Shown here: piece after piece, positions 8,491 to 16,484 of the stretch | Numbering within the stretch: the first letter of the stretch is position 1 | How the letters are laid out: each line of letters opens with the position of its first letter | NCBI RefSeq assembly: GCF_001423765.1 | Contig: NZ_LMPG01000003.1 | Span: 1-47,230, forward strand | Length of the DNA: 47,230 nt | Direction: 5' to 3' | DNA from: Sphingomonas sp. Leaf343 | GTDB lineage: Bacteria; Pseudomonadota; Alphaproteobacteria; Sphingomonadales; Sphingomonadaceae | Notes under the pieces: model-generated | The model's input: the letters and a program-made list of their open reading frames with translations, nothing else | Database searches by the model: none | What the model was told of the DNA's origin: nothing | Program-made: the position numbers and the translations under genes

Positions 8491-9638
8491 CCGCCGATTT
8501 GAAACCCGTTCTCGATGGCCTGAAGCCGCTCAGCCGGCTCGACTCTCCACGCGAGATGATCCGGCAGTTCACCCCCAACTGGTTCGCCGCGACGATGGGC
8601 ACCGGCATCCTCGCGCTGGCCTTGCCGCAGGTTCCGGGGGTCGGCGCATCGCTGCACCCGGTCGGCGAGGCACTGTGGTATTTCAACATCGCGCTCTTCA
8701 CGCTGTTCGCCGGGCTCTACACCGCGCGCTGGACCATGTTCGGGCACGAGGCGCGGCGGATCTTCGGGCACAACACCGTATCGATGTTCATCGGTACGAT
8801 CCCGATGGGCCTCGCGACGATCATCAACGGGTTCCTGGCGTTCGGCCTGCCGCGGTTCGGCGCCGGCGTGATCCCGATCGCCGAGACATTGTGGTGGATC
8901 GACGTCGCGATGTCGCTCGCCTGCGGTGTAGCGATCCCCTACCTCATGTTTACCCGGCACGAACATTCGCTCGACGGCATGACCGCGGTGTGGCTCCTGC
9001 CAGTGGTCGCGGCCGAGGTCGCAGGCGCGAGCGGAGGCCTGCTCGCACCGCATCTGGCCGACGCCCATCATCAGTTCGTGGTGCTGGCGACCTCCTATGT
9101 CCTGTGGGCCTATTCGGTGCCGGTCGCGTTCGGCATTCTCGCGATCCTGATCCTGCGGATGGCTCTCCACAAGCTGCCGCACGAGAGCATGGCCGCCTCG
9201 AGCTGGCTCGCGCTCGGTCCGATCGGCACCGGTGCGCTCGGGATGCTGGTGCTCGGTAGCGACGCGCCCGCGATCCTCGCCGCCAACGGCCTCGGCCAGA
9301 TCGGCGCAGTGGCGCAAGGAATCGGCACGATCGCCGGGCTGTTGCTCTGGGGCTTCGGCCTGTGGTGGCTGGCGCTCGCGACGCTGATCACGATCCGCTA
9401 CTGGCGCGCGGGCATTCCGTTCAACCTTGGGTGGTGGGGCTATACCTTCCCGCTCGGCGTCTACACGGTCGCGACCTTCAAGCTCAGCACGACGCTCCAG
9501 CTCGGCTTTTTCGGGATCGTCGGCACCGTCCTCACGATCGCACTCGCCGCGATGTGGCTGCTGGTCGGCGCCAAGACGGTCGCAGGCGGCTGGCGCGGAA
9601 ACCTGTTCGTGTCGCCCTGCATCGCCCAAGCCAATTAA
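8487..9638 (+). CDS. TDT-family exporter, probably sulfite efflux (Ssu1/TehA type)
   Basis: This 383-aa membrane protein has about ten hydrophobic segments. Its N-terminal signature FTPNWFAATMGTGILALAL is typical of the tellurite-resistance/dicarboxylate transporter (TDT) family. Family members include TehA (anion channel), Mae1 (malate) and Ssu1 (sulfite). SWLALGPIGTGALGML resembles the Ssu1-side branch. Start is GTG 8487, overlapping the LysR stop (GTGA) with AAGGAG eight bases upstream. It is flanked by a LysR regulator and a sulfite dehydrogenase, so sulfite export is the best guess. Because mdh is also near, malate or another dicarboxylate cannot be excluded. Confidence 0.82.
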   Translation: MTADLKPVLDGLKPLSRLDSPREMIRQFTPNWFAATMGTGILALALPQVPGVGASLHPVGEALWYFNIALFTLFAGLYTARWTMFGHEARRIFGHNTVSMFIGTIPMGLATIINGFLAFGLPRFGAGVIPIAETLWWIDVAMSLACGVAIPYLMFTRHEHSLDGMTAVWLLPVVAAEVAGASGGLLAPHLADAHHQFVVLATSYVLWAYSVPVAFGILAILILRMALHKLPHESMAASSWLALGPIGTGALGMLVLGSDAPAILAANGLGQIGAVAQGIGTIAGLLLWGFGLWWLALATLITIRYWRAGIPFNLGWWGYTFPLGVYTVATFKLSTTLQLGFFGIVGTVLTIALAAMWLLVGAKTVAGGWRGNLFVSPCIAQAN

Positions 9639-9745
9639 AGGGCCGAACTGATCGTCCTGCCGGATCGAACCGGCGCATCCGATCGACCCGTACCGGGCAG
9701 ACCGGCGGACAGGTCGCGCATACAGATCATGACAGAAACGGGAGA

Positions 9746-10990
9746 ATGTTGGTGGACAGCCTGGATATGAAACTGGCGCAGGAGACGAACCGCCGTCGCT
9801 TTCTCGCAGAGGCTGCGATCGGCAGCGGCGCGCTGATCGCCGCACCCGCGCTGGCGCAGAGCATGGTCGACCTGCATCTGCCGGGTGGCCCATCGGAACG
9901 GCCGATGACCAGTGCGTTCCCCGGCAAGGGCAGCATGATCCTCCAGCGGATCCACCCGCCGCTGCTGGAAACGCCGATGAGCGTGTTCAATGGCGACGTC
10001 TTTACGCCGAACGACCAGTTCTTCGTCCGCTGGCACTGGGCCGACATTCCGACCGCGATCGATGTCGAGGCATTCCGGATCAAGGTGCACGGCGCGGTCA
10101 CGCGGCCGCTGTCGATCTCGCTCGCGCAACTGCTGAAGTTGCCGCGCGTCGAGCTGGCGGCGATCAACCAATGCTCGGGCAATTCGCGTGCGCTGTTCCA
10201 GCCGCCCGTCGCGGGCGCGCAGTGGCGCCACGGGGCGATGGGCAACGCCAAATGGCTAGGCGTGCGGCTGCGCGATGTGCTCGACATCGCCGGCGTGAAG
10301 CCGGGCGCGGTCGCGGTACGGTTCGGTGCGCTCGACCAGCCGGTGGTTGCGGGCGCACCGGATTTCGCCAAGTCGCTGTCGATCGACCACGCACGCGACG
10401 GCGAAGTGATGCTCGCCTTCGGGATGAACGGTGAACAGATGCCGCTCCTCAACGGCTTCCCGGTCCGGCTGATCGTACCCGGCTGGTATTCGACCTATTG
10501 GGTCAAGATGCTGAACGACATCGAGGTGCTTGCCGCGCCCGACGACGGTTACTGGATGGCTAAGGCGTACAAGATCCCTGACACTCCAGGCGCGAACGTG
10601 CGGCCTGGCCAGAAGGATTTCCCGGCCGTCCCGATCAACAAGATGATCCCGCGCAGTTGGGTCACGAGCCTCGACGAAGGGCAGGCGATCGCGTTCGACC
10701 GGTCGATCCCGCTGGGCGGCATTGCGATGGGCGGCGATTGCGGCGTCGCCAAGGTCGATGTGTCGACCGACAACGGCAAGACCTGGTACAAGACGACGCT
10801 CGGCCCCGATCACGGCAAATACAGTTTCCGCCGCTGGGACGCGCAGGTGCCGCTCACGCATGCGGGTCCGACCAGACTGATGTCGCGCTGCTGGAACACC
10901 GCCGGCATCGCGCAGCCGATGACGCCGATCTGGAACCCGGGCGGGTTCATGCGCGGCAACATCGAAACCACCAACATCGTCGTCGGCTGA
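9746..10990 (+). CDS. sorA: Periplasmic sulfite dehydrogenase, molybdenum subunit (SorA-like)
   Basis: This 414-aa molybdoenzyme of the sulfite oxidase family oxidises sulfite to sulfate. A twin-arginine signal (NRRRFL at residues 15-20, then a hydrophobic core ending APALAQ) sends the folded enzyme to the periplasm. The molybdenum-binding domain contains NQCSGNSR with the ligand Cys143. MNGEQMPLLNGFPVRLIVPG and the C-terminal dimerisation domain (VDVSTDNGKTWYKT) follow. The next gene is a monohaem cytochrome, the expected electron acceptor, as in SorAB. Starts at ATG 9746, GTG 9752 or ATG 9767 all keep the Tat motif; GGGAG at 9740-9744 suits GTG 9752 best. Confidence 0.9.
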   Translation: MLVDSLDMKLAQETNRRRFLAEAAIGSGALIAAPALAQSMVDLHLPGGPSERPMTSAFPGKGSMILQRIHPPLLETPMSVFNGDVFTPNDQFFVRWHWADIPTAIDVEAFRIKVHGAVTRPLSISLAQLLKLPRVELAAINQCSGNSRALFQPPVAGAQWRHGAMGNAKWLGVRLRDVLDIAGVKPGAVAVRFGALDQPVVAGAPDFAKSLSIDHARDGEVMLAFGMNGEQMPLLNGFPVRLIVPGWYSTYWVKMLNDIEVLAAPDDGYWMAKAYKIPDTPGANVRPGQKDFPAVPINKMIPRSWVTSLDEGQAIAFDRSIPLGGIAMGGDCGVAKVDVSTDNGKTWYKTTLGPDHGKYSFRRWDAQVPLTHAGPTRLMSRCWNTAGIAQPMTPIWNPGGFMRGNIETTNIVVG

Positions 10991-11003
10991 GGAGCGCTCC
11001 CCC

Positions 11004-11480
11004 ATGAAAACGCCTTCCATCGGCACGCTGTCGTTCGGGTTCGTCGGCGCGACCGTCGTTCTTCTACTCGCGATCGGTGCCCCGAACAGCCGCATCGCCC
11101 CGCCGCCTGCCGCCCCGACCGCACCACCGCCGCCAAGCGTTTCGGCGCGCGGCTTCTCGCTGGCGTCCACCTCGGTCGATCTCCCGACCGACGAAGGGCA
11201 ATATCCCGCCGGCCCGCATGCCGACGTCATCAACGCCAACTGCACCTCGTGTCATTCGGCGAGCATGGCGCTGAACCAGCCGCCACTCTCCTCCGATCAG
11301 TGGACCGCGGAGGTCACCAAGATGCGCGAGGTCTACAAGGCTCCTGTTGCACAGGCTGACGTGCCGGCGATCGTCGCTTATCTGACCGCCATGAGCGCAA
11401 AGCAGCCGGGCGCCGCGAAGGGCAAGGCGCAAGACCCCGATCCGAAGGCTGCGCCCGACGTATCGGGGGGATCAGGCTAA
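11004..11480 (+). CDS. sorB: Cytochrome c subunit of sulfite dehydrogenase (SorB-like)
   Basis: This 158-aa protein has an N-terminal hydrophobic signal or anchor (residues 8-26) and a Pro/Ala-rich linker. One c-type haem site, CTSCHSAS, is at about residue 79, and a downstream Met (TKMREVYK) may serve as sixth ligand. It begins 13 bp after the sorA-like gene with the SD GGAGCG. SorB passes electrons from the molybdenum subunit towards the respiratory chain. The C-terminal 30 residues are low-complexity Ala/Pro/Asp/Gly and probably disordered. Confidence 0.88.
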   Translation: MKTPSIGTLSFGFVGATVVLLLAIGAPNSRIAPPPAAPTAPPPPSVSARGFSLASTSVDLPTDEGQYPAGPHADVINANCTSCHSASMALNQPPLSSDQWTAEVTKMREVYKAPVAQADVPAIVAYLTAMSAKQPGAAKGKAQDPDPKAAPDVSGGSG

Positions 11481-11489
11481 GCACATCAC

Positions 11490-12854
11490 TCACGACACGC
11501 GGTTCTGCGCGCGAAGTGCTGTGCGGCGTGTACGTGTCTCGCGCAGTGTTGCATTGGGCGCGAGGCCGTTCGCGGGCACCTTGGGTATCGCAACGCGCTG
11601 CGACAGGTAGATGCCATTGTGGCCCGAGCAGAGATAGGCCACGAAACAGGCGACGGCGATCGGCACCGCATAGCTGGCGCCAAACAGTTCAATCCCCATG
11701 AAGGTGCAGGCGAGCGGGGTATTGGCAGCCCCGGCAAAGACCGCAACAAAGCCGATCGCGGCGAACAGGCCCGTCGGTACGTCCAAGAAAGGCGCCAGCG
11801 CGTTACCGAGCGCCGCGCCGATGAAGAACAACGGCGTGACTTCACCGCCTTTGAAACCCGCACCGAGCGTGACGACAGTAAACAGCAGCTTGATCGCCCA
11901 ACTCCACGGATGCGTGTCTGGTCCGAAGAAGCTGGCGATGGTAAGGCTCTCGGGCCTCGCTGCCAGGACACCCAGGCCTAGATAGTCGCGCGTGCCGAAC
12001 AGGAAGACGAGCGCGATAACGACGACCCCGCCGATCACTGGACGTAGCGGACCATAGGGGACGATCCGCTTCAGACATCCCCCGACCACGTGGTTGGCTT
12101 CGGCGAAGGCCAAACCGACCAATCCGAATATGATCCCCGCAATACCCGCCTTCGTCACGAGCAGCGCATCGACCGGTATCAACGCACCGATCGGGTAGAC
12201 ACCGTGATGGATACCCCAGGCGAGGCACGTCCAATCGCCGACTAGCGCTGCAACGAGGCAAGGCACTAGCGCGGAATATTCAACGCGGCCGATCGCCAGC
12301 ACTTCGAGCGCGAAGACCGCGCCTGCGATCGGCGTGCCGAAGACCGCGCCGAACCCGGCTGCGATACCCGTCATCAACAGGATGCGCGTGCCGCCCGCAT
12401 CGAGGCGGAGCGCGCGGCCGAAACCGCTGGCAAGGCTTCCACCCAATTGGACGGCGGTGCCCTCACGTCCGGCCGAGCCACCGAAAAGATGCGTCACCAC
12501 TGTGCCGAAGAAGATGAGCGGCGCCATCCGCAGAGGCACCCCGCCGCCAGGCTCGTGGATCTGCTCGACGATCAGATTGTTGCCGCCTTCCACTGTGCGC
12601 CCGGTGACATGGTAGAGGAATCCGACAACGAACCCGCCCACCGGTAGCAGATAGAGCAGCCAAGGCGATGCAAACCGCAGTCGCGTAACGGTATCGAGAC
12701 TCAGCAGGAACGCCGCACATAGCGTCCCGACGAGTGCCGCCATGGGCAGCAAGATCAGCGCCCAGCGCAGGACAGAGATCGCATGGTCGTGACGATCGCG
12801 CATGAATGCCGCGACATTCAGCGTGCCGACGAGATTGCGAAAGGTAGCGCGCAC
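11490..12854 (-). CDS. CLC-family antiporter, probably fluoride-specific (CLC-F)
   Basis: This is a 454-aa CLC-fold membrane protein. In place of the GSGIP anion motif of chloride-type CLCs it has [12 protein letters not shown], and instead of GREGP it has [11 protein letters not shown] with the gating Glu. Both replacements are, as I recall them, features of the fluoride/proton antiporter clade. [18 protein letters not shown] is the third conserved region. The start is GTG at 12854 with AGGAGG four bases upstream. A fluoride-riboswitch-like RNA lies directly 5' (12884-12945). Together these support export of cytoplasmic fluoride. Convergent with sorB, with only about 10 bp between the stops. 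Confidence 0.88.
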   Translation of the reverse strand: MRATFRNLVGTLNVAAFMRDRHDHAISVLRWALILLPMAALVGTLCAAFLLSLDTVTRLRFASPWLLYLLPVGGFVVGFLYHVTGRTVEGGNNLIVEQIHEPGGGVPLRMAPLIFFGTVVTHLFGGSAGREGTAVQLGGSLASGFGRALRLDAGGTRILLMTGIAAGFGAVFGTPIAGAVFALEVLAIGRVEYSALVPCLVAALVGDWTCLAWGIHHGVYPIGALIPVDALLVTKAGIAGIIFGLVGLAFAEANHVVGGCLKRIVPYGPLRPVIGGVVVIALVFLFGTRDYLGLGVLAARPESLTIASFFGPDTHPWSWAIKLLFTVVTLGAGFKGGEVTPLFFIGAALGNALAPFLDVPTGLFAAIGFVAVFAGAANTPLACTFMGIELFGASYAVPIAVACFVAYLCSGHNGIYLSQRVAIPKVPANGLAPNATLRETRTRRTALRAQNRVS

Positions 12855-12883
12855 AATTCCTCCTTGCTGCCTGAAGGCGCCAA

Positions 12884-12945
12884 GTAGGAATCATCAGCTC
12901 TTATCAGAGCGGTTCGGCCAAATTGCCCGGCAGAAATCCATTGCC
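12884..12945 (-). ncRNA. Fluoride riboswitch (crcB-motif-like) upstream of the CLC-F gene
   Basis: Read on the minus strand, the leader has a hairpin GGCA-AUGGAUUUC-UGCC (12929-12945). A second stem, GCUCU/AGAGC, follows AACC, and then comes UGAUGAUUCCUAC. This order, with the loop GGAUU able to pair with AUUCC at four of five positions as a pseudoknot, matches the crcB/fluoride aptamer (compare CUGAUGGCCUCUAC in the Thermotoga RNA). The SD AGGAGG and GTG of the exporter lie about 25 nt downstream, so fluoride could control translation. Identification is by eye against remembered consensus features. Confidence 0.8.
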
Positions 12946-13021
12946 AAAGTCGATCTATGAGACGTTTGCCCCAACCGTCAATGGGCATGTTGGTCGGGCA
13001 AATGCTCGGACCGGGCAGTCG

Positions 13022-13059
13022 GCAGCGTCTATCTAAGCCCGTTATTATGTACCGACCCC
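13022..13059 (-). repeat. Internal copy of the Tn3-type terminal repeat
   Basis: On the minus strand it begins GGGGTCGGTACATA, identical to the right end for 14 bases. It then diverges but keeps AACGG and AGATA at nearly matching spacing (one base longer). It faces the same way as the right end at 15023-15060. The outer flank is GGGTA, not GAAGA, so it was not the boundary of the present insertion. Bases 13060-13194, between it and the DUF202 gene, hold nothing recognised. Confidence 0.6.
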
Positions 13060-13194
13060 GGGTACGCTGCATGCGGGACCGATCGGCTTTGGCCCACGTC
13101 GTTTTTGGGCTTCGTCACAAGGGGGTGATACCGCACGAAAGCCGCGGATGCGCTGCGGGGTCTGATCGGCTCGCAGCAAACCTAGGGATGGCTG

Positions 13195-13635
13195 CTACGA
13201 GCGTGCCGTCCAGATGCCGACGAGCGCGGCCAGTGACACGAGCATGAGAAACCCGTTCATCACTAGGAGCAACGTCGCTGGCAGGCGCTTGATGTCCGGT
13301 CGTGGCGGCGGGGCGCCTGCGCCCATCTCTCGCCACACCGCAGCGGCGAAGCAAAAGGCGCTGAACAAGATCAGCATGGTCCCGGTCGCCGTCGCCAGCC
13401 ACGGGAACACGACGTCCTTGAGCAGCGCGCGCGCGCCGATACCGGAAGCGAGCGCCGCCAGTCCGGTACGTACCCAGGCAGCATAGGTGCGTTCGCCGGC
13501 GAGGATTGTGCGGTCCGCGGCAAGCTCTGTGCGACGGTCGGCGCTGTCCACCTGCTGGACTGCGCTGTCCTTCAGCTTGCTCGCGCTCTCCGCCAGCTTC
13601 GCATGGGCCCGATCGGCGTCGTGCGGCGCGTCCAT
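13195..13635 (-). CDS. DUF202 inner-membrane protein (YidH-like)
   Basis: This 146-aa protein has a charged N-terminal 40 residues. The DUF202 signature LAADRTILAGERTYAAWVRTG follows, then three hydrophobic segments at about residues 55-75, 78-98 and 122-143. DUF202 proteins are small three-helix inner-membrane proteins of unknown function. Its ATG overlaps the stop of the upstream sulfite-oxidase-like gene by one base (TGATG), so the two are made together. It may help that enzyme at the membrane, but this is only inferred from coupling. Confidence 0.8.
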   Translation of the reverse strand: MDAPHDADRAHAKLAESASKLKDSAVQQVDSADRRTELAADRTILAGERTYAAWVRTGLAALASGIGARALLKDVVFPWLATATGTMLILFSAFCFAAAVWREMGAGAPPPRPDIKRLPATLLLVMNGFLMLVSLAALVGIWTARS

Positions 13636-14720
13636 CAGCCAGCGGTAACGGCGATGCGATGCCAGGCAGTCGAGAGATAGCCGGCGAAGTTCCAGATCGC
13701 CTCGGGCCGTTCGGGCTGCATCTGCCCGGCACCGTCAACGGCGCGCACGATCAGGACGTGGAGTCCGGGAGACAGATCGACCGTGACGTGCCACTGCGTC
13801 CAGCTCCAAGGCGCATCGGGTTTTGCAGTCAGTTCCGCCTGCAGCCAGTCGGTGCCGCCATTGACGGAGACCTCGACGCGCGAGACCGCTCGGCCGAAGG
13901 CGACCGCATAACCCGCGATTTCGCACGCGCCGGCGCTGACATGCGCGCCGTCCACCGGCGCGCAGATCGCAGCATTGAGCGGCATCTCCTCGATAGTCAG
14001 ACCCCGATCCCAGTCCGCGTCCTCCTTCGCTACCGATGCCGGAAAGAGCTTGTAGTCCTTGGCCTGGATCGGCGCATCGGACGGGCGATCGCGCACCTCG
14101 ATGCGCGTCAGCCACTTGGCGCTACGAACGCCCGCATAACCCGGCACGACGAGCCGCAGCGGTGCGCCATGTTCGGGGGCCAGCGCCTCGCCATTCATGG
14201 CCCAGACGATCAGCACGTCGGGCTCTAGCGCCTTGGCGATCGAGATCGAGGCACCGAACGGTGCCGTCTCACCATCGACATCCACGTTGTCGGCCCCCGT
14301 AGTGCCGACGAACGACGCGCCGTCCTGGATGCCGGCTGCGGCGAGCACGTCGCACAGTGCGACGCCGGTCCACGCCGCATTGCCAATCGCGCCCACGTCC
14401 CAGGGATCGCCCGAAGTCTTTTCCACGTCTTGAAGATGTGCCCGACGATTGCCGGCGCACTGCATGGTCGCGGTCACTGTCCGGGTCGCAAATGCCGTTT
14501 GAAGTTCGGCAACCGTGTAGGAGCGCGGGCGGTCGACTAAGCCGTCCAGCGCTATACGATGATCGTCGGCCAGCTCCGGCGTTGGTCCGTGACTGCGGAT
14601 GTAGAAGTTCGCCTGCGGCGTCAGGAAGGACGTGATCAGTTTATCCGGGGGCGTTTCCGCATTGAGCGGCTCCGGACAGCGGAGGATCAGATTCTGTTCG
14701 GCGCGATCGGATGCGGTCAT
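13635..14720 (-). CDS. Sulfite-oxidase-family molybdoenzyme, cytoplasmic form
   Basis: This 361-aa enzyme contains the molybdopterin-binding domain with MQCAGNRR (ligand Cys88), MNGEALAPEHGAPLRLVVPGY and the C-terminal Mo-co dimerisation domain (VEVSVNGGTDWLQAEL). QCAGNRR resembles plant/animal-type sulfite oxidase more than the SorA-like copy at 9746-10990 (QCSGNSR). It lacks any signal peptide, so unless exported in a complex it works in the cytoplasm. It might use oxygen or a quinone-linked partner, as no cytochrome gene is adjacent. It is coupled by TGATG to a DUF202 membrane gene. It lies in the segment between the internal and right terminal repeats, so it may be a later addition to the element. 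Confidence 0.88.
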   Translation of the reverse strand: MTASDRAEQNLILRCPEPLNAETPPDKLITSFLTPQANFYIRSHGPTPELADDHRIALDGLVDRPRSYTVAELQTAFATRTVTATMQCAGNRRAHLQDVEKTSGDPWDVGAIGNAAWTGVALCDVLAAAGIQDGASFVGTTGADNVDVDGETAPFGASISIAKALEPDVLIVWAMNGEALAPEHGAPLRLVVPGYAGVRSAKWLTRIEVRDRPSDAPIQAKDYKLFPASVAKEDADWDRGLTIEEMPLNAAICAPVDGAHVSAGACEIAGYAVAFGRAVSRVEVSVNGGTDWLQAELTAKPDAPWSWTQWHVTVDLSPGLHVLIVRAVDGAGQMQPERPEAIWNFAGYLSTAWHRIAVTAG

Positions 14721-15022
14721 GCAAGCGGCCTACCATGATGAAATCAGTAGCGAAATCGATCGTTTTGCTGGGCGATGTCACCCAGACTCTTTCGATAGCC
14801 TATCCCTTTCTAGACGGCGGTGGAGCGATCACCATGCCGTCGCGCGAAAGGCGCCGAGCGCCAGACAGCCTTTCCCGTAGATCGTCGCGATGTGACTGGA
14901 CTTGCTACGACGGCTTTGTCCCAAAAGTCGTCGCTAGGTACTAGGGATGACGGAAAACCCTGTCGCCATCGCAGATGCGCGACAAACGGGTGATTTGCGC
15001 CGCCTGAACCCGGATGAGGGCG
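14721..15022. other. Gene-free right arm of the element, with one res-like palindrome
   Basis: No convincing gene is present. The upstream signals of the divergent sulfite-oxidase gene should lie at 14721-14800. At 14961-14984 a 24-bp site starts TGTCGC and ends GCGCGACA, resembling the TGTC-ended sites in the left arm (3098-3187). Short stretches near 14911-14931 resemble 13083-13101 just outside the internal repeat. Confidence 0.45.
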
Positions 15023-15060
15023 CTTAACGTATATCTGGGTCCGTTCTATGTACCGACCCC
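15023..15060 (-). repeat. Right 38-bp terminal inverted repeat of the Tn3-type element
   Basis: On the minus strand it begins GGGGTCGGTACATAGAACGG and ends ACGTTAAG, the canonical Tn3-like TAAG inner end. GAAGA (15061-15065) follows on the plus strand as the second copy of the target duplication. Confidence 0.88.
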
Positions 15061-15167
15061 GAAGAGGGGGCGATCCGAATGATCCGTCCCGAGTGGAACA
15101 TGCAAGGGCTGGGTGAATGCCCGGCATCTGTAACGGGCACCCCGGAATCCGCCAGCCCACTTGTTGG

Positions 15168-15230
15168 CATGTGAACATGATAGCACGAGAACACGAGAAC
15201 ACGATGGAACGTGAACACGTGTCTGGCATG
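15168..15230. repeat. Short repeats downstream of repA, sharing a motif with the par region
   Basis: On the minus strand 15168-15186 reads GTGCTATCATGTTCACATG. The par region at 1999-2021 has the same string with a 4-bp insertion (GTGCTAT, CCAT, CATGTTCACACG). Next to it, AGAACACG occurs twice in tandem, followed by a similar GTGAACACG (to about 15220). This could be a second binding site for the partition protein. Confidence 0.45.
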
Positions 15231-15254
15231 TAGAGGTTGGTAGCAAAGCCTATC

Positions 15255-15282
15255 GGTGAGTTTTGGGGTAGCGGCTCACCTT
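15255..15282. repeat. Iteron-type palindrome over the repA stop codon
   Basis: GGTGAG (15255-15260) and CTCACC (15275-15280) flank TTTTGGGGTAGCGG; the left part is a full iteron (GTGAGTTTTGGGGT, 15256-15269). A near-identical module occurs in the opposite orientation at 16814-16843. Rep proteins often use such inverted sites for autorepression or copy-number control. Confidence 0.65.
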
Positions 15283-16151
15283 TGGGCCGACGCGCTGAAA
15301 TCTACCAGCACGGGCAGTTCGGGAATTCCGCCGCGCAGCTTTGCCCGTCGTACAATGCTGTGCTGGTCGATCAGGTTCTGTGCGTCGCGCTTGCCGCTGG
15401 ACGTTTTTGGGAACCAGTGGAGTGCCACCCGTTCGACCTTGCGCCCGTTCTTGATCGGCGTGAAATCGACATAGAAGGGGCAAAGCTTGTTAATTTCCTC
15501 GACAGCCACCTTCAGACAATATTTGTTCATATCAGCGAAGCGTTCGAGTTTACCTTCAGGCACGTTAAGCAGGCCGCGCAGCTCTTCGATCGTAAACTCC
15601 TCTTTCTGTTTGTATTCGAGACCAATGCGCCGCTCGATCATTTCATAGAGACAAAGTGCGTATTTTGACTCGAAGCAATACATTACCTGCGTCTTGAGAC
15701 GGGCATAAACCTGACTGTTCCGCAGTATCTCGATTAGCTCTTCTGGGATACGATAGTGAAGGAAGCCGTCTTTTTCGAGGCTTTCATCACTTGGGCCGAG
15801 CAGCTGGACACGGCGCTTGTAGCTCTTGCCATCCTTGCGGATCGTGACGATCGCGATGGTGCCCATGAGGCGCAGCAGTGAACTCTCTATGCGCTCGTTG
15901 CCTTGGTGCGTCCCTTTCAGTCCGGATTTCGCAATGCGATGGATGATCGGCTCGCCAATGCGTTCCCAGGCATTGGCGATCAGCAGGTTGTAGATACGGC
16001 GATCCGCGAGGGTGAGGGGGCTTAGCTCTACAATATCGACCAACTCGCCGGGCTTGACGATTTCACCGTAGTTGGCGGGATCAAAAGGATTTCCACGTCC
16101 CTTCTGGGCCAGCGTGCGGAATGTCATATCGACCACGGCAGGTTGCGACAT
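15276..16151 (-). CDS. repA: Replication initiator RepA (Rep_3 family)
   Basis: This is a 291-aa initiator. Two winged-helix domains are expected. The N-terminal one includes LADRRIYNLLIANAWERIG and is followed by ESSLLRLMGTIAIVTI and FLHYRIPEELIEILRNSQVY. The second includes YALCLYEMIERRIGLEYKQ, FTIEELRGLLNVPEG and FADMNKYCLKVAVEEINKL, the last typical of Rep_3 proteins. The frame also opens at a TTG (16187) preceded by AGGGTGAG. I prefer ATG 16151 because the 16160-16215 sequence carries iteron half-sites that suit an operator. The protein binds the iterons at 16255-16397 to open the origin. Confidence 0.9.
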   Translation of the reverse strand: MSQPAVVDMTFRTLAQKGRGNPFDPANYGEIVKPGELVDIVELSPLTLADRRIYNLLIANAWERIGEPIIHRIAKSGLKGTHQGNERIESSLLRLMGTIAIVTIRKDGKSYKRRVQLLGPSDESLEKDGFLHYRIPEELIEILRNSQVYARLKTQVMYCFESKYALCLYEMIERRIGLEYKQKEEFTIEELRGLLNVPEGKLERFADMNKYCLKVAVEEINKLCPFYVDFTPIKNGRKVERVALHWFPKTSSGKRDAQNLIDQHSIVRRAKLRGGIPELPVLVDFSASAQR

Positions 16152-16165
16152 AGGCTTGACCAACG

Positions 16166-16215
16166 GTGAGCTAGAGGAACTTACCAACTCACCCTAATCA
16201 CGAAAAGTGAGCTAG
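16166..16215. promoter_or_regulatory. repA control region with iteron half-sites
   Basis: GTGAGCTAG occurs at 16166-16174 and again at 16207-16215, 41 bp apart, with an inverted ACTCACC between them. These are partial iterons placed where the repA promoter must lie, so they probably let RepA repress its own gene. Confidence 0.55.
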
Positions 16216-16254
16216 GCAAATGTTTCAGCTCCCCCGTGGAGCAGAGAGGCGGAT

Positions 16255-16397
16255 ACCCCAAAACTCACCGATCCTTTTAACCCAACCATTGGGGTACCCC
16301 AACACTCACTGGACCCTGCCCGAACACTCACTTTTACCGACCCCAAAGCTCACCGCATGCTACCCCGAAACTCACGCGAATCGACCCCAACGCTCAC
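16255..16397 (-). repeat. Six iterons of the replication origin
   Basis: The core ACCCCAAAACTCAC or close variants occurs at 16255-16268, 16296-16309, 16318-16331, 16340-16353, 16362-16375 and 16384-16397. The last five are exactly 22 bp apart, two helical turns. The first is 41 bp from the second. Iterons placed on one DNA face upstream of repA are the classic Rep_3 origin. An AT-rich stretch (16398-16470) follows, a likely melting region. Confidence 0.9.
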
Positions 16398-16484
16398 TAT
16401 TGGAGGCATTTTTCGGCAGAAATACGGACCTTTCAGGGCTCTGAATCTTGAATCAGAAGAATTAGAGAATCTGAACGGCGAAAG

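Larger units (their letters stand above)
3007..15060. mobile_element. Transposase-less Tn3-type element carrying sulfite, fluoride and other cargo
   Basis: The element is 12,054 bp. Its left end (3007-3044) and right end (15023-15060) are inward-facing 38-bp repeats that begin GGGGTC, share CATAGAACGGACCCAGAT, and agree at 33 of 38 positions. The left end finishes ACGCTAAC and the right end ACGTTAAG. A length of 38 bp, a GGGG start and a TAAG-like inner end are hallmarks of the Tn3 family. A perfect 5-bp direct repeat, GAAGA, flanks it (3002-3006 and 15061-15065), the target duplication size Tn3 elements make. No gene inside resembles TnpA, so it must have been moved by a transposase acting in trans. 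Removing it joins parB closely to the repA 3' side. Confidence 0.88.

Noticed and set aside
8433..9893. A 486-codon minus-strand frame across the exporter and the start of the sorA-like gene
   Set aside because: It covers two well-supported plus-strand genes and translates to Arg/Glu/Asp-rich sequence with no fold signals.
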